NCBI GenBank assembly: GCA_010692645.1
Contig: JAAHGS010000024.1
Coordinates: 1 to 64,000 of the forward strand
DNA length: 64,000 nt
Reading direction: 5' to 3'
From: Symploca sp. SIO2E9
GTDB lineage: Bacteria; Cyanobacteriota; Cyanobacteriia; Cyanobacteriales; Coleofasciculaceae
The first letter of the stretch is position 1. Each line of letters starts with the position of its first letter. This document shows positions 42,201 to 50,260 of the stretch, in pieces. The notes beneath the pieces are model-generated. The model worked only from the letters and a program-made list of their open reading frames with translations. It did no database searches and was not told the DNA's origin. The position numbers were made by a program, and so were the translations under genes.

Positions 42201-43716
42201 ACAATTTAACAATGGCGGCTTAGAAATTGATAATTTTCAACAAAACAATCAAGCTTTAACTCCTAAAAATAAATGGCAAAAAGCTGTAGAAGAGTATGCT
42301 AAACGACTCGAAGAATTACTTAATCATCAAGATTTTAACTTGGAACAATGGCAACAGTTTGGAGAGCTTTTAGAAAGCTTAAAATCTAGGTGGAGTTGGC
42401 TGAACTCCCTAGCGGGTAAATGTTTTTATCGTGCTCAAAACTATGAGCAGGCAGTGCGCAACTGGGAAGATGGAGAGGTTATCGAAACTCAAGATTATAA
42501 CAAAGCGAAAGCTCTATTATTAGGCATTCCTGAAGGTTTAGGATATTGGGAACAACTGGGGGGATATGAGAATATTCTTACTGAGTGGGAACAGTTAGGC
42601 AAACCGCGCAATCACCACTGGCTTAAATATGTGGCATTTGTCCTGGAAAATCTCCATCAGTATCAAAATGCTTTTGTTGTCTATATCTGGTTGGATCAAC
42701 TAGTCAAAGTTAAAGAATGCTTTGAAAAGTTAAGTCAGGGAGAGGTTCAACTCAAGATTTTGACTATTTTGTTGCAGTATCTATACCGCAAAAAATATTT
42801 TCATGAGGCTTTGAAAGTACTTGATGAATATTTACCCATAGTTACTGCTTCTGATGCCCACAAAGCTAATTTAAAGTTTAATTTTATTTATCAATTGGCT
42901 TGTTCAGAATTAATACCAGAAGATTTAGACACACAGCAAGTAAACAATACTGAAGTGGGACTTTATGAAAAGTTCTTTAAAGAGCAGGTGCTATCAACTT
43001 CTGAATGGCATCAGCATCTGTTGATGCCACAGCTAGGAATTGCCCTGGAAAAAATTGGTTTATTGGTAGAAGCTATCGAATTTTACGATAGATTTGTCTC
43101 ATCTCCTCAGACAGAGCTACAGCAGTTTGCACGAGAGCGTTGGATAGCAACTAAGAAAAAACAGGAGGACTACGCTAGAAAACAAGGTCATACCTCGCAG
43201 GCTTCAAGAAGTCGCTCAGAAATGCTAAAAAAGGCTCGCAGTTGGTCAATTAATCCGCAGTTAGTGCCAGTTGAACCTCCACCAGCTCCCAAAGAGCGCC
43301 CAAGTTCCCAAATTATTACAGAGACAAGAATTTCCTCTGGAGATGTTACCCCAAAAGCTCAAAAAAATTTAGTAGATACTACCAAACCTGTGATTACAGG
43401 ATTGCCAAAGGGAACAAAAATAGAGCAGTTAGAACATGGGGTGTTCCAATTTATGGTTCGCCATTTGGTGATTAGAATACTAAAGCAGGCTCAGCAAGTT
43501 CTGATTATTGATACTCTCAATAATCGAGAAGTGCGATTAGATTTGGGGCAATGTAAGCTCAATATTGGCGAGGCAACAGTAGAAGTTGATGGTGGCAGTA
43601 AATTATCTTTTGATTTTTCTGGCAGTGGTTTTAGTGGCACTTTAGTCTGTGATGATAGTCAGTTGAGTTTGCAATTAGATATTCAAGGCTTGTCTGAAAA
43701 AATTAGTATAAAATGA
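39211..43716 (+). CDS. Very large superfamily I (UvrD/Rep-like) helicase
   Basis: The 1501-aa cytoplasmic protein has a long N-terminal domain (1-320) without a recognised family, then SF1 helicase motifs. These are Walker A GRAGSGKST (330-338), DEAQD (571-575), GDPLQ (609-613), NYRSS (655-659), KGLEF (768-772) and VAASRA (811-816). Residues about 850-1330 are helical, TPR-like repeats. A Pro/Ser linker (about 1355-1385) leads to a small beta domain at the end (about 1395-1501). GGAG precedes ATG 39211. It stands alone. Such oversized SF1 helicases can serve in repair or antiphage defence; neither is shown here. Confidence 0.8.
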   Translation: MYVYRTPQFNSKAERYGIQKRIEQLCAELENQGIDEVQGRFERIYPYLKRRLLNQRVIGRILIIDQEQLLCLVDIFKRGDKDYEQFLEAPVEYGQTYLETQLDLGLLQDWLAQVKLKQPLNQELPELPSTLQPWLEPPGWEMDNLAADWVIYESEEWVRRFRKPEIQESWEVYYQIIIGIRAKTIQWSVVPDCSDFRLSQSNHHYVLYSELEATGTTVGGVLFLLAPFNYKPSSQEIIRVGEKIGWFDKSKTNNIPGQNFERRETSYLQALTPFARRFYPAYLLADEDSWLAIEQGQESNLALSSEEEQILNSVSTSTIDNGSLPLFINGRAGSGKSTILLYLFADYCYRKYYNKQGKRRPEPLPGEPLFLTYNKRLIEVAREGVKKLLSSHHRFVAERSQGDEMPSIDLNFQPFSEFLLELLRATEGDALGNSLASSFPRSKYISFHRFKQLYQGTIPLETPDLASLQRITLQLPQRRRYSAEICWHVIRTFIKGYTLEGEMAPEDYTEEVPRRSRTIDLEKYQGIYNTIWEHWYKPITQEHGYWDDQDLIAKVLELNCYSPSFTAIFCDEAQDFTKLELQLIMRLSIFSQYNLGYQPIPSLPFAFAGDPLQTLNPTGFSWSRVETVFQSAVIRALDPAEQLKLKINFQELSFNYRSSPPIVKFTNLIQLWRHVLFNIPQLKPQMPWQQGKFREPQKFIINQNISTEQLRTYIRDTMIIVPCEEGEELAYAQGDEVLSAIVPSLEDSASKYQGTSLPKNILSAIAAKGLEFKKVILYKFGEDCNQKVWNLNNQPTDQRVKVEYFFNKLYVAASRATEHLFVVDSELGNYQLWQYASDEALLHAMRQHAKKKELWEENVCTISPGNTKYAQELQENELHMIAQELENKGLNSKSPCLLRRARQFYCALGDTFKAEVCEAWTLKFEEFFQEAGRRFLQLGDQEQAWDCFWYGMCWEELVAWYNLYPDSKTEEYPLVSFMAAPPQDIEAINNFTSFIRQQFNNGGLEIDNFQQNNQALTPKNKWQKAVEEYAKRLEELLNHQDFNLEQWQQFGELLESLKSRWSWLNSLAGKCFYRAQNYEQAVRNWEDGEVIETQDYNKAKALLLGIPEGLGYWEQLGGYENILTEWEQLGKPRNHHWLKYVAFVLENLHQYQNAFVVYIWLDQLVKVKECFEKLSQGEVQLKILTILLQYLYRKKYFHEALKVLDEYLPIVTASDAHKANLKFNFIYQLACSELIPEDLDTQQVNNTEVGLYEKFFKEQVLSTSEWHQHLLMPQLGIALEKIGLLVEAIEFYDRFVSSPQTELQQFARERWIATKKKQEDYARKQGHTSQASRSRSEMLKKARSWSINPQLVPVEPPPAPKERPSSQIITETRISSGDVTPKAQKNLVDTTKPVITGLPKGTKIEQLEHGVFQFMVRHLVIRILKQAQQVLIIDTLNNREVRLDLGQCKLNIGEATVEVDGGSKLSFDFSGSGFSGTLVCDDSQLSLQLDIQGLSEKISIK

Positions 43717-44520
43717 AAGGGGAAAGATGATGCTATAAATAGTATTATCTTAAGTAAGAAGTAATAAGTAAGAAGTAATAAGTGTCTATTTAGGGTTGAA
43801 TCAGAACGTCATCAATGCCTTATTTTGATAACCTGCCAAGTCGTGAACTATCTGTTTCGGCTGCACTAATTCCTGATGAAATAGCTTGCGATCGAGAGAA
43901 GTAGCAGGAAGCTGACCTGTTACTACATAACACTCCCCACACTCCCCCATCCCCCATCTCTCAATTATCAATCTTGTGAAGAACAATATTGAACATTAAT
44001 TTTTGTCCAAAGTCCAAATAAAGGGTTACAGCCATTATCACACGTTATTTGCATAACTTCCAAGAGATAATTGAAACCTTACTCTGGGAACTCATTGCTA
44101 ATTTGCCCGATGATGTTAATGCGATCGCTTTGGCAGTCATAACTAAAGTTAAACCGTACGCATGTACTATTAAACTCTCAAAGCTTTACTTAGCTTATAT
44201 TTTGATAGGGAAGAACAAATTTACTACTGCGTACAAATCTCTCAAAGCCTTGTTTAGTCTGGATTTTTGCTGGATAACATGTTTTTAATCTGACTTGTCA
44301 TTGTAGTGCGATTAGCCCGAACTCAGGTAGATAAATCAACAATCATACAAAATATTGATACATTTATTCTAGCAAGTGAGCCAGGAACAACCAAAGTAAT
44401 TTTGCTTGCAAAGGTGATGAACTGACTCTGCCTAAGATCATAGATTTTGCATAATTATCTGATTGATGATATATATTATAATTAACCAATTAATTAAATT
44501 CTCAGGAGTAGAGGTTCATA
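43717..44520. other. Intergenic region of about 0.8 kb
   Basis: It contains a heptamer array (43751-43783) and AT-rich sequence. A 79-codon open frame at 44049-44288 starts with TTG and has no convincing family; I do not call it. The last 60 bases hold the promoter and a purine-rich ribosome site for the next gene. Confidence 0.5.
43751..43783. repeat. Short heptamer array (TAAGTAA/TAAGTAAGAA)
   Basis: A few units of the TAAGTAA heptamer with slightly altered spacing, about 35 bases after the helicase stop codon. Confidence 0.75.
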
Positions 44521-44988
44521 GTGCTTCGGTTAATCAAAATAAGTGCTGTCTTGTTAGTTATTGCTTTTTGTGCTATTACAATAGATTGTGGTTCTGCAGA
44601 AGCTCAGAACATCACTCAAGGTCAATTAAATACAGTATGTTTTGAAGCATTAGGGATCCGAAGTGGACAAAGCCAAACTGATACAAAAGGTGCTGGCTAT
44701 GGTATGGACAATGGTGAAATATCTATGGCATGTGTAAGACAATCAAAAACAAAATGGGATGAGCTTTTACAGGGTACAATTAAATACATCAAAGAATATC
44801 CTGCCTCTGACGAGAGATATCTCTTGGTTCTAAAGACATGTCGTGGAACTGGAGAGGCATACGAAAATACCTTTCGTAAATGTAATTCTATAACTTCTCC
44901 AACAATTATTGCTGCATCGGATCAATTGAGAGGATATACGCAAACTCAACTAATAGAATTCGTAATGAAAAATATCAAAGAATCATGA
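44521..44988 (+). CDS. Small secreted protein of unknown function
   Basis: The 155-aa protein starts with GTG at 44521 after a GGAG/GAGG site. Residues 1-28 are a signal peptide (LIKISAVLLVIAFCAITIDCG) with cleavage near SAEA-QN. The mature part of about 125 residues has four cysteines (TVCFEALG, MACVRQ, KTCRG, RKCNS), probably two disulfides, and a C-terminal helix (LIEFVMKNIKES). The layout resembles small periplasmic Rap1a/immunity-type proteins, but this is only a pattern likeness. Isolated gene. Confidence 0.65.
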   Translation: MLRLIKISAVLLVIAFCAITIDCGSAEAQNITQGQLNTVCFEALGIRSGQSQTDTKGAGYGMDNGEISMACVRQSKTKWDELLQGTIKYIKEYPASDERYLLVLKTCRGTGEAYENTFRKCNSITSPTIIAASDQLRGYTQTQLIEFVMKNIKES

Positions 44989-45138
44989 GAAGTGATTCAG
45001 GTGAAGTCTCTTAGTCGTCGGAAATAGAAGGCTCTATCCATTAATCGCATATTTCTTAAAGTCGGAAAGTCTTATTCTTGAGGGAGTGACAAGCAGACTT
45101 GCCTTAAATTTTCCTATCGTAATAATGATTATTAAGTA

Positions 45139-45441
45139 GGGCTTGCTGAATTAATGTAAAAGGTATAGCGCTACGCGCAAGGCAGAGGCCAGAAGGCAGA
45201 AGGCAGAAGTTGACTGTGACAAAGTTTTAGCGATTTAGCTTGTCCTAACCTTAATACGTACTGCTATATGCCAAACAAGGGTTTTGATCCTTTTTTAACG
45301 CTTACAAGTGCAAGGTTATAGCGTCTAGAGGCTTAAAATCCTTGCACTTTTGAGGAAAATCTCTGAGCTGATCATAGATAATCAGGCTTAGAACTTTTCC
45401 CTGTTTCTTCTCCTTAACCAGAGACTTATTCCGCAAACCCT
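45139..45441. mobile_element. 303-bp MITE-like element with imperfect terminal inverted repeats
   Basis: The left end GGGCTTGCTGAATTAATGT (45139) and the reverse complement of the right end, GGGTTTGCGGAATAAGT (to 45441), match at most positions. TAAGTA flanks both sides (45133-45138 and 45442-45447). Inside are a GAAGGCAGA repeat (about 45180-45210) and a palindrome CAAGTGCAAGG…CCTTGCACTT. There is no coding capacity. The right half recurs at 31199-31335. Confidence 0.7.
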
Positions 45442-45762
45442 AAGTAGTCGCACAAAATAAATTACACATTTTGAAAATTGAAATCCTTACATAGTAAGGG
45501 CTATAGAGTATCAGAGTATGTAATTAATTTTGTTGAGGTACTTATTATTGAGCATTCTCAATTATAGCAGTGCGCTCTCGGCTATTTACAGTACAGATGT
45601 TCTAAGCAGTTGATAATCAAGCATCGATTTGTGATTTGTAAATACACCAGTGCGCAGCGCTATAGCTGTCGATTTTTTCAGAGTACCAAATAGCTGAAAA
45701 AACAGTCTGGTCAAGACTTGATCTAGCCTGTCATCCCCTCAAGGATTTCCCGTATTCTTTCT

Positions 45763-48054
45763 TCAAAGTTCCACCTCCAGCAATTGATCATTTTTTCTAG
45801 GCTGTGGCTCTAAGATCACAGGTGGTGGCTTGAGAATATCTTGCCAGGCTTGAATCTGCCTTTGAGCTTGTTGATAAGATTTAGTACCAGAAGGAACCAT
45901 CTTCGCGATCGCAATCGCACTAGTTAAGTCAAAAGAGGCTCTCTCTTGCGCCATAGCTAAGATTTGATTACTCCAGCGATTTACCATAATTACCACCTCA
46001 GAGCGGGCTTTTGCCGAGGTTGGTACTTGCCTTGCCACCAGAATTGCTTGTTTGAGAGCTTCCGGTGTACCAACACTAGATACCCGGTAAGCTTCCTGTA
46101 CAATCCGCTTACCCTCAAGTTCCGTTTGCCAGAGTTTGATGTTTCTTTGGGCTTCAGGGTAAAGCGCTCTTCCTGAACTAATGCGTGCTGCAGTGCCAAT
46201 TGCCGTGGAGAGATCCCCTCTATAGGCTAGAGCACGAGCTTGGTTAAGGTAAGGCTGGTCTTCTGTGCGCTCGATCCTGTTTACCCATTGCTTAATTCTT
46301 GCTTGTGCTTCCTGGTGGAGTAAACGACCAGGGGCAATGCGACTGGCTTCTTGCACTGCTGCTCGCAAAGCTGGAATGCTACCTGAGCTCGCTAATTGGT
46401 TGGCACGATCAAGGTAAGGCTGGTCTTCTATGCGTTGGATGCTTTGACTCCATTGTCCAATGCGGCTTTGTGCATCCTGATATAACGCTCTCCCTGAACC
46501 GACACGACTGGCTTCTCTAACAGCTTCTCGCAGAGATGGAGCACCGCCATAACTAGCAAGTTGTATTGCCCTTTCCAGATAGGGTCTGTCTTCTATAGTT
46601 TGAACCTGATAAGTCCAGCGTTCAATTTCAGTGCGAGCTTCCTGATAGCGGGGATTGTTGCGGGGGACTTGTCGTGCTTCTGCAATCGCGGTTTTTAAGT
46701 CAGTTGTTAGACCAGTATTAGCAAAGGTCCTGGCTCGCTCTAGAGTAGCAATATCTTGAATTTCCCGCTGCCAGCGATCAATTAATTTCTGCCCTGGCTC
46801 ATAAAGGGGGCGATTGGAATCGAGCTTCTGCACAGAGGCTATTGCTTCCTCTAAATCCCAAACTGTTCCTGATTCAGAGGCTGATAGAGCTAATCCCAGA
46901 TCCATTAAGTCTTGTCGCATCTGCGGTCTGTTGAGGCTGGCAGGCAGTTTATTAGCAATTTCGAGGACGCCAGCACTGTTACGTTCCTCCAGTCTTTGCC
47001 GAGCAATTTTAATTAACTTATCACCACATTTGCCAATTAAATCGCGAGCTTCTTTGTAGGCATAACTCTTGGGAGGGATTTGCTCTGCCTGGGCAATTGC
47101 AGCCAACAGGTTTTCTAAGCCTCCACTTCTGCTGAGATTGAAAGCTTTATCAAGTTTTTCACTTTCTTTCTGGGCAATCTGAATATTATCACTGAGTTGA
47201 TCGTACTTGAAGCTTGACCAGTACTTATTTTCTACGTAGGTTAGGGCAACTGCTTCTCTAAAAGCCTGGTTCCAGTTTGATTGCCTCAGTTGGTATTCTG
47301 CTTGCGAGTAAAGTTTTTCTGCCTTAGACCAGATTGTTTGCCAGCGCCCAATGCGCTCCTCTACCAAATTGTAGGCAGAAACACCTTCAGGAATTGCTCT
47401 GGCAATCTTAATTGCTTCTTCAAGTTTACCAGCATGAAAGCTCTGTTCACCGATGTTTAAGATATCGAGTGACCACTCTTCGATATTGCGGTTGATTTCC
47501 GGGCGCAAAGGATGATTGTTGGGCAAAGTATCCACCAGAGCAATTGCCTCGAGCAGATCCTCAGATGTTTGCTTAGAAGCCGCCACCTGAGAGCAATAAA
47601 GTCGCATTGAAGCTGAGGCTGTTGGCCAAAAAATCTTGGGGCAATTGGGCACTGATGGCAGCTTTAAGAGCAGTGCTGTTGCCACAAATCCCAATCCACC
47701 TGAAGTCAGCAGCACTAAAACTGCCCAGAATTGCCAACCGACTGAAAAGCCTCGTTTTTGCGACCTATGCATATGAGATTGCTGAGGTGGGGGTGAACTA
47801 AGTGTAGATTTAGCCAATTGTTGAGTATTGTAATTTATACTATGGGAACCTGACCTTGGTGAGTGCGAAGTTTTTGCTCGACGATTATACTTGGCGAAAG
47901 CGGCGTTGACAGCGCCTAGTATTCCTGAGCGGCAGGGCTCCCGGAGATGCTCGGGAGAAAACTCACTATGGTTACTTTGTAGTTGATATAACTGATCCTG
48001 TTCTCTAGGACTTGGTTGAGGCAAATGGTCGCTAATTTCCTGATTTTTATTCAT
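45763..48054 (-). CDS. Single-pass membrane protein with tandem helical repeats
   Basis: The 763-aa protein has a disordered, Ser/Gln/Pro-rich cytoplasmic head (1-105) and one membrane segment at about 108-132 (FWAVLVLLTSGGLGFVATALLL). About 600 residues of helical repeats of roughly 65 aa follow. Each contains (A/E)DxPYLxRAxxLAxxGxxxxLRxAVxEAxRIxxGRxLYxEAQxxIxxW. The repeats should lie outside the cytoplasm. A Pro-rich tail ends it. Related proteins in cyanobacteria carry loose labels such as chromosome segregation ATPase, but no ATPase motif is present. Role unknown. Confidence 0.8.
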   Translation of the reverse strand: MNKNQEISDHLPQPSPREQDQLYQLQSNHSEFSPEHLREPCRSGILGAVNAAFAKYNRRAKTSHSPRSGSHSINYNTQQLAKSTLSSPPPQQSHMHRSQKRGFSVGWQFWAVLVLLTSGGLGFVATALLLKLPSVPNCPKIFWPTASASMRLYCSQVAASKQTSEDLLEAIALVDTLPNNHPLRPEINRNIEEWSLDILNIGEQSFHAGKLEEAIKIARAIPEGVSAYNLVEERIGRWQTIWSKAEKLYSQAEYQLRQSNWNQAFREAVALTYVENKYWSSFKYDQLSDNIQIAQKESEKLDKAFNLSRSGGLENLLAAIAQAEQIPPKSYAYKEARDLIGKCGDKLIKIARQRLEERNSAGVLEIANKLPASLNRPQMRQDLMDLGLALSASESGTVWDLEEAIASVQKLDSNRPLYEPGQKLIDRWQREIQDIATLERARTFANTGLTTDLKTAIAEARQVPRNNPRYQEARTEIERWTYQVQTIEDRPYLERAIQLASYGGAPSLREAVREASRVGSGRALYQDAQSRIGQWSQSIQRIEDQPYLDRANQLASSGSIPALRAAVQEASRIAPGRLLHQEAQARIKQWVNRIERTEDQPYLNQARALAYRGDLSTAIGTAARISSGRALYPEAQRNIKLWQTELEGKRIVQEAYRVSSVGTPEALKQAILVARQVPTSAKARSEVVIMVNRWSNQILAMAQERASFDLTSAIAIAKMVPSGTKSYQQAQRQIQAWQDILKPPPVILEPQPRKNDQLLEVEL

Positions 48055-48323
48055 AACTCACACCACCACGCGCTATGCCTTACCTAGCTTGTTTTATAGC
48101 ATTGTAAGTAGTTGAGATCCTAACCCCCTGAGACAGAAAAAGCTAGTTCAATCTTGAGTAGCTACCAGCTTTGAATAAAAAACACAGAGTTATAGAGCCG
48201 ATAGTGGGGATGATTCCCTCAAAATTAACTTAATATGCCTACTCCCAAAATTTATACCTAAGCTCGACCTCAGCATCCGGATTGGGGAAAGAATATTTAA
48301 CAGTTTTGACATCTGCCGGCTTT

Positions 48324-48464
48324 ATGAGCTACCTTTCTGATTACGAAAAAGCTCAATTAAGTAAAGAGGCCGAGAGGAGAGGGATTCCACTTGTTGACTT
48401 GATACGCTGGTGCATTAGTCGCTTCCCTCCCCCAGATGATAAAGTCGCTTTAGTCGCTTTGTAA
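48324..48464 (+). CDS. Small hypothetical protein
   Basis: A 46-aa open frame from ATG 48324 (MSYLSDYEKAQLSKEAERRG…). It has a helical segment, then LVDLIRWCISRFPPPDD. The sequence looks like a small DNA-binding or antitoxin-type helix bundle but is too short to assign. A TTG 14 codons upstream would lengthen it. It has no neighbour on the same strand. Confidence 0.35.
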   Translation: MSYLSDYEKAQLSKEAERRGIPLVDLIRWCISRFPPPDDKVALVAL

Positions 48465-48669
48465 ATGGTGTTGGGCAACTCCGTACCTCCGTTGCCCCGC
48501 TATCCTTCCCCTCCCTACTTCGTAGAGGGAGGGGATTGTCGCGATTTTCGTTCAAAACCGCGATTCTGAAGGTTGTGGCGAAGCGGTTTAAAAACACGCC
48601 TCGCCAGGTTCATAAATGAACTCACCCCTCCATGCTTGGGCATAGACTCCGAATGCCCTGCCCCCAGGT

Positions 48670-49587
48670 TTAAACAGATTCAGCTTGCCAATTCGATTCA
48701 GTTCGTAATTGCTCAATTAACTGAGCCAGCTCCTCACTACTAACATGGTAAACATCTCCGCAAAACTCACAAGTTGCTTCTGCTCCGTGGTCTTTTTCAA
48801 TCATGTCTTGAAGTTCCTCTTCTCCGAATAACTTCAGGGCACCCAAAACGCGATCGAAAGAGCAACCACAATAAAAATGTAGCATCTGGACTTCAGGCAG
48901 TATCACCAAACCCATATCCCCCAGCAGCTGTTCCAACATCTCTGGCAAAGTCTTGCCTGCTTGCAACAGTGGTGTAAATCCTGATAACTTAGCAATGCGA
49001 GATTCTAGAGTTGCCACCAATTCTTCATCTCTAGCAGCCTTGGGCATAACTTGGATTAATAAGCCCCCGGCTGCTGTAACGCCATCGGCACCAACAAAGA
49101 CGCCAACTACCAAAGCTGAAGGCGTTTGTTCGGAAGTTACTAAGTAGTGAGTGATGTCAGCGCCGATTTCACCAGATACGAGTTCGACGGTACTCGAATA
49201 GGGATAACCATAGCCAACATCTCGGACAACATAGAGGTAACCATTGCTACCTACCGCACCGCTAACATCTAGTTTGCCTTGCTCGTTGGGGGGCAATTCT
49301 ACCCCAGGGTTTTCCACATAGCCTCTAACAGTTCCATCTAAACCAGCATCGACGAGAATTCCACCGAGAGGACCTTTACCTTTGACGCGAATGTTGACCC
49401 TTGAACCCTCTCGCTTCATGCTAGAAGCTAGTAGCAAGCCTGAAGACATGGTTCTACCGAGTGCGGCAGTCGCCACATAGGAGAGATTATGACGCCGTCG
49501 GGCTTCTTGTGTGAGGCGTGTTGTGATCACGCCGACGGCTCTAATCCCACCCTCAGCCGCTGTAGCGCGAATTAATTGATCAGCCAT
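48670..49587 (-). CDS. hslO: Redox-regulated chaperone Hsp33
   Basis: The 305-aa cytoplasmic holdase is activated by oxidation. The zinc-binding redox switch cysteines are Cys240 and Cys242 (YCGCS) and Cys273 and Cys276 (CEFCG), the CXC-X(n)-CXXC arrangement of the family. The N-terminal domain shows LGRTMSSGLLLASSMKREG and GPLGGILVDAG, also typical. The C-terminus (ELAQLIEQL) is standard. It is expected to be active under heat plus peroxide stress. Monocistronic. Confidence 0.96.
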   Translation of the reverse strand: MADQLIRATAAEGGIRAVGVITTRLTQEARRRHNLSYVATAALGRTMSSGLLLASSMKREGSRVNIRVKGKGPLGGILVDAGLDGTVRGYVENPGVELPPNEQGKLDVSGAVGSNGYLYVVRDVGYGYPYSSTVELVSGEIGADITHYLVTSEQTPSALVVGVFVGADGVTAAGGLLIQVMPKAARDEELVATLESRIAKLSGFTPLLQAGKTLPEMLEQLLGDMGLVILPEVQMLHFYCGCSFDRVLGALKLFGEEELQDMIEKDHGAEATCEFCGDVYHVSSEELAQLIEQLRTESNWQAESV

Positions 49588-50260
49588 GAAGGAACCTTAC
49601 ACTTCTTAACAAACTCAATTTTTATTTTAACGAGAACCCTAACTATTCCCCTCTTCAACTCTCGTAAGAGGGGGATAGTAAGCAGGGCAAGGGAAGTAAA
49701 GTCTTGCCACTGCGGTAAGACTTTCAAGTGTGGGTTAATGTGCAGGCAGTTATGGCATTACTGTGATCTGTACTTTGGGAAGACACCAGAGCCTAAGATT
49801 TTCTCAAAGTCCCGTTAATCAAAAACTTGTTTGTAACAAAAATAAAACTTTCCCTTGCAAATCTTAAATACTTGCCCCTAGATTTAGCTGACATATTTGT
49901 AACCTGAAAAAATACTAAGTACTTAGTCAACCTCTTAGTTTTTTTCAGATATTATGGAGATGATTAAGGACAAGTACAGACCAATAAAAAACTGTTAACA
50001 AAAGCCCAAAGCACTTATAAAAATGTGGCTACATGGCTTAATCTAGCTACATAAAAAACCTGCGAGTTGTTAAACTATGTAGCCTTTATTCAGGGAGAAA
50101 TTAAGTTAAAACGGTTTTTATCCTACATCCTTAAATTTTTGAGCAATTGTCAAGAAGTGACTGCATTCAGTAAGGGAGAAAACAGTATTTACGATAAAAT
50201 CAAGCTCTAAATATTGCCCAGATAGAGGACAAAGGTGAAAAACACTACAAACTAAAGATT
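49588..50260. other. Intergenic region upstream of nifJ
   Basis: About 670 bases. The first part (49640-49820) holds hairpins such as CCCCTC…GAGGGGG and AAAGTCTT…AAGACTTT, plus an open frame with no recognised product, probably eroded repeat sequence. The last 300 bases are AT-rich and should contain the nifJ promoter. No operator is called. Confidence 0.5.

Noticed and set aside
39211-43716. Complete multi-gene antiphage system around the large helicase
   Set aside because: Neighbours are glycosidases, repeats and a secreted protein; no nuclease, methylase or sensor partner is adjacent, so only the helicase itself is flagged.
44049-44288. 79-codon open frame starting with TTG
   Set aside because: No ribosome site, no recognisable family, in a repeat-containing gap.
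49576-49818. 80-codon open frame with Cys residues upstream of nifJ
   Set aside because: Overlaps the hslO start and GC hairpins; Cys spacing fits no zinc motif convincingly and may be an eroded transposase tail.
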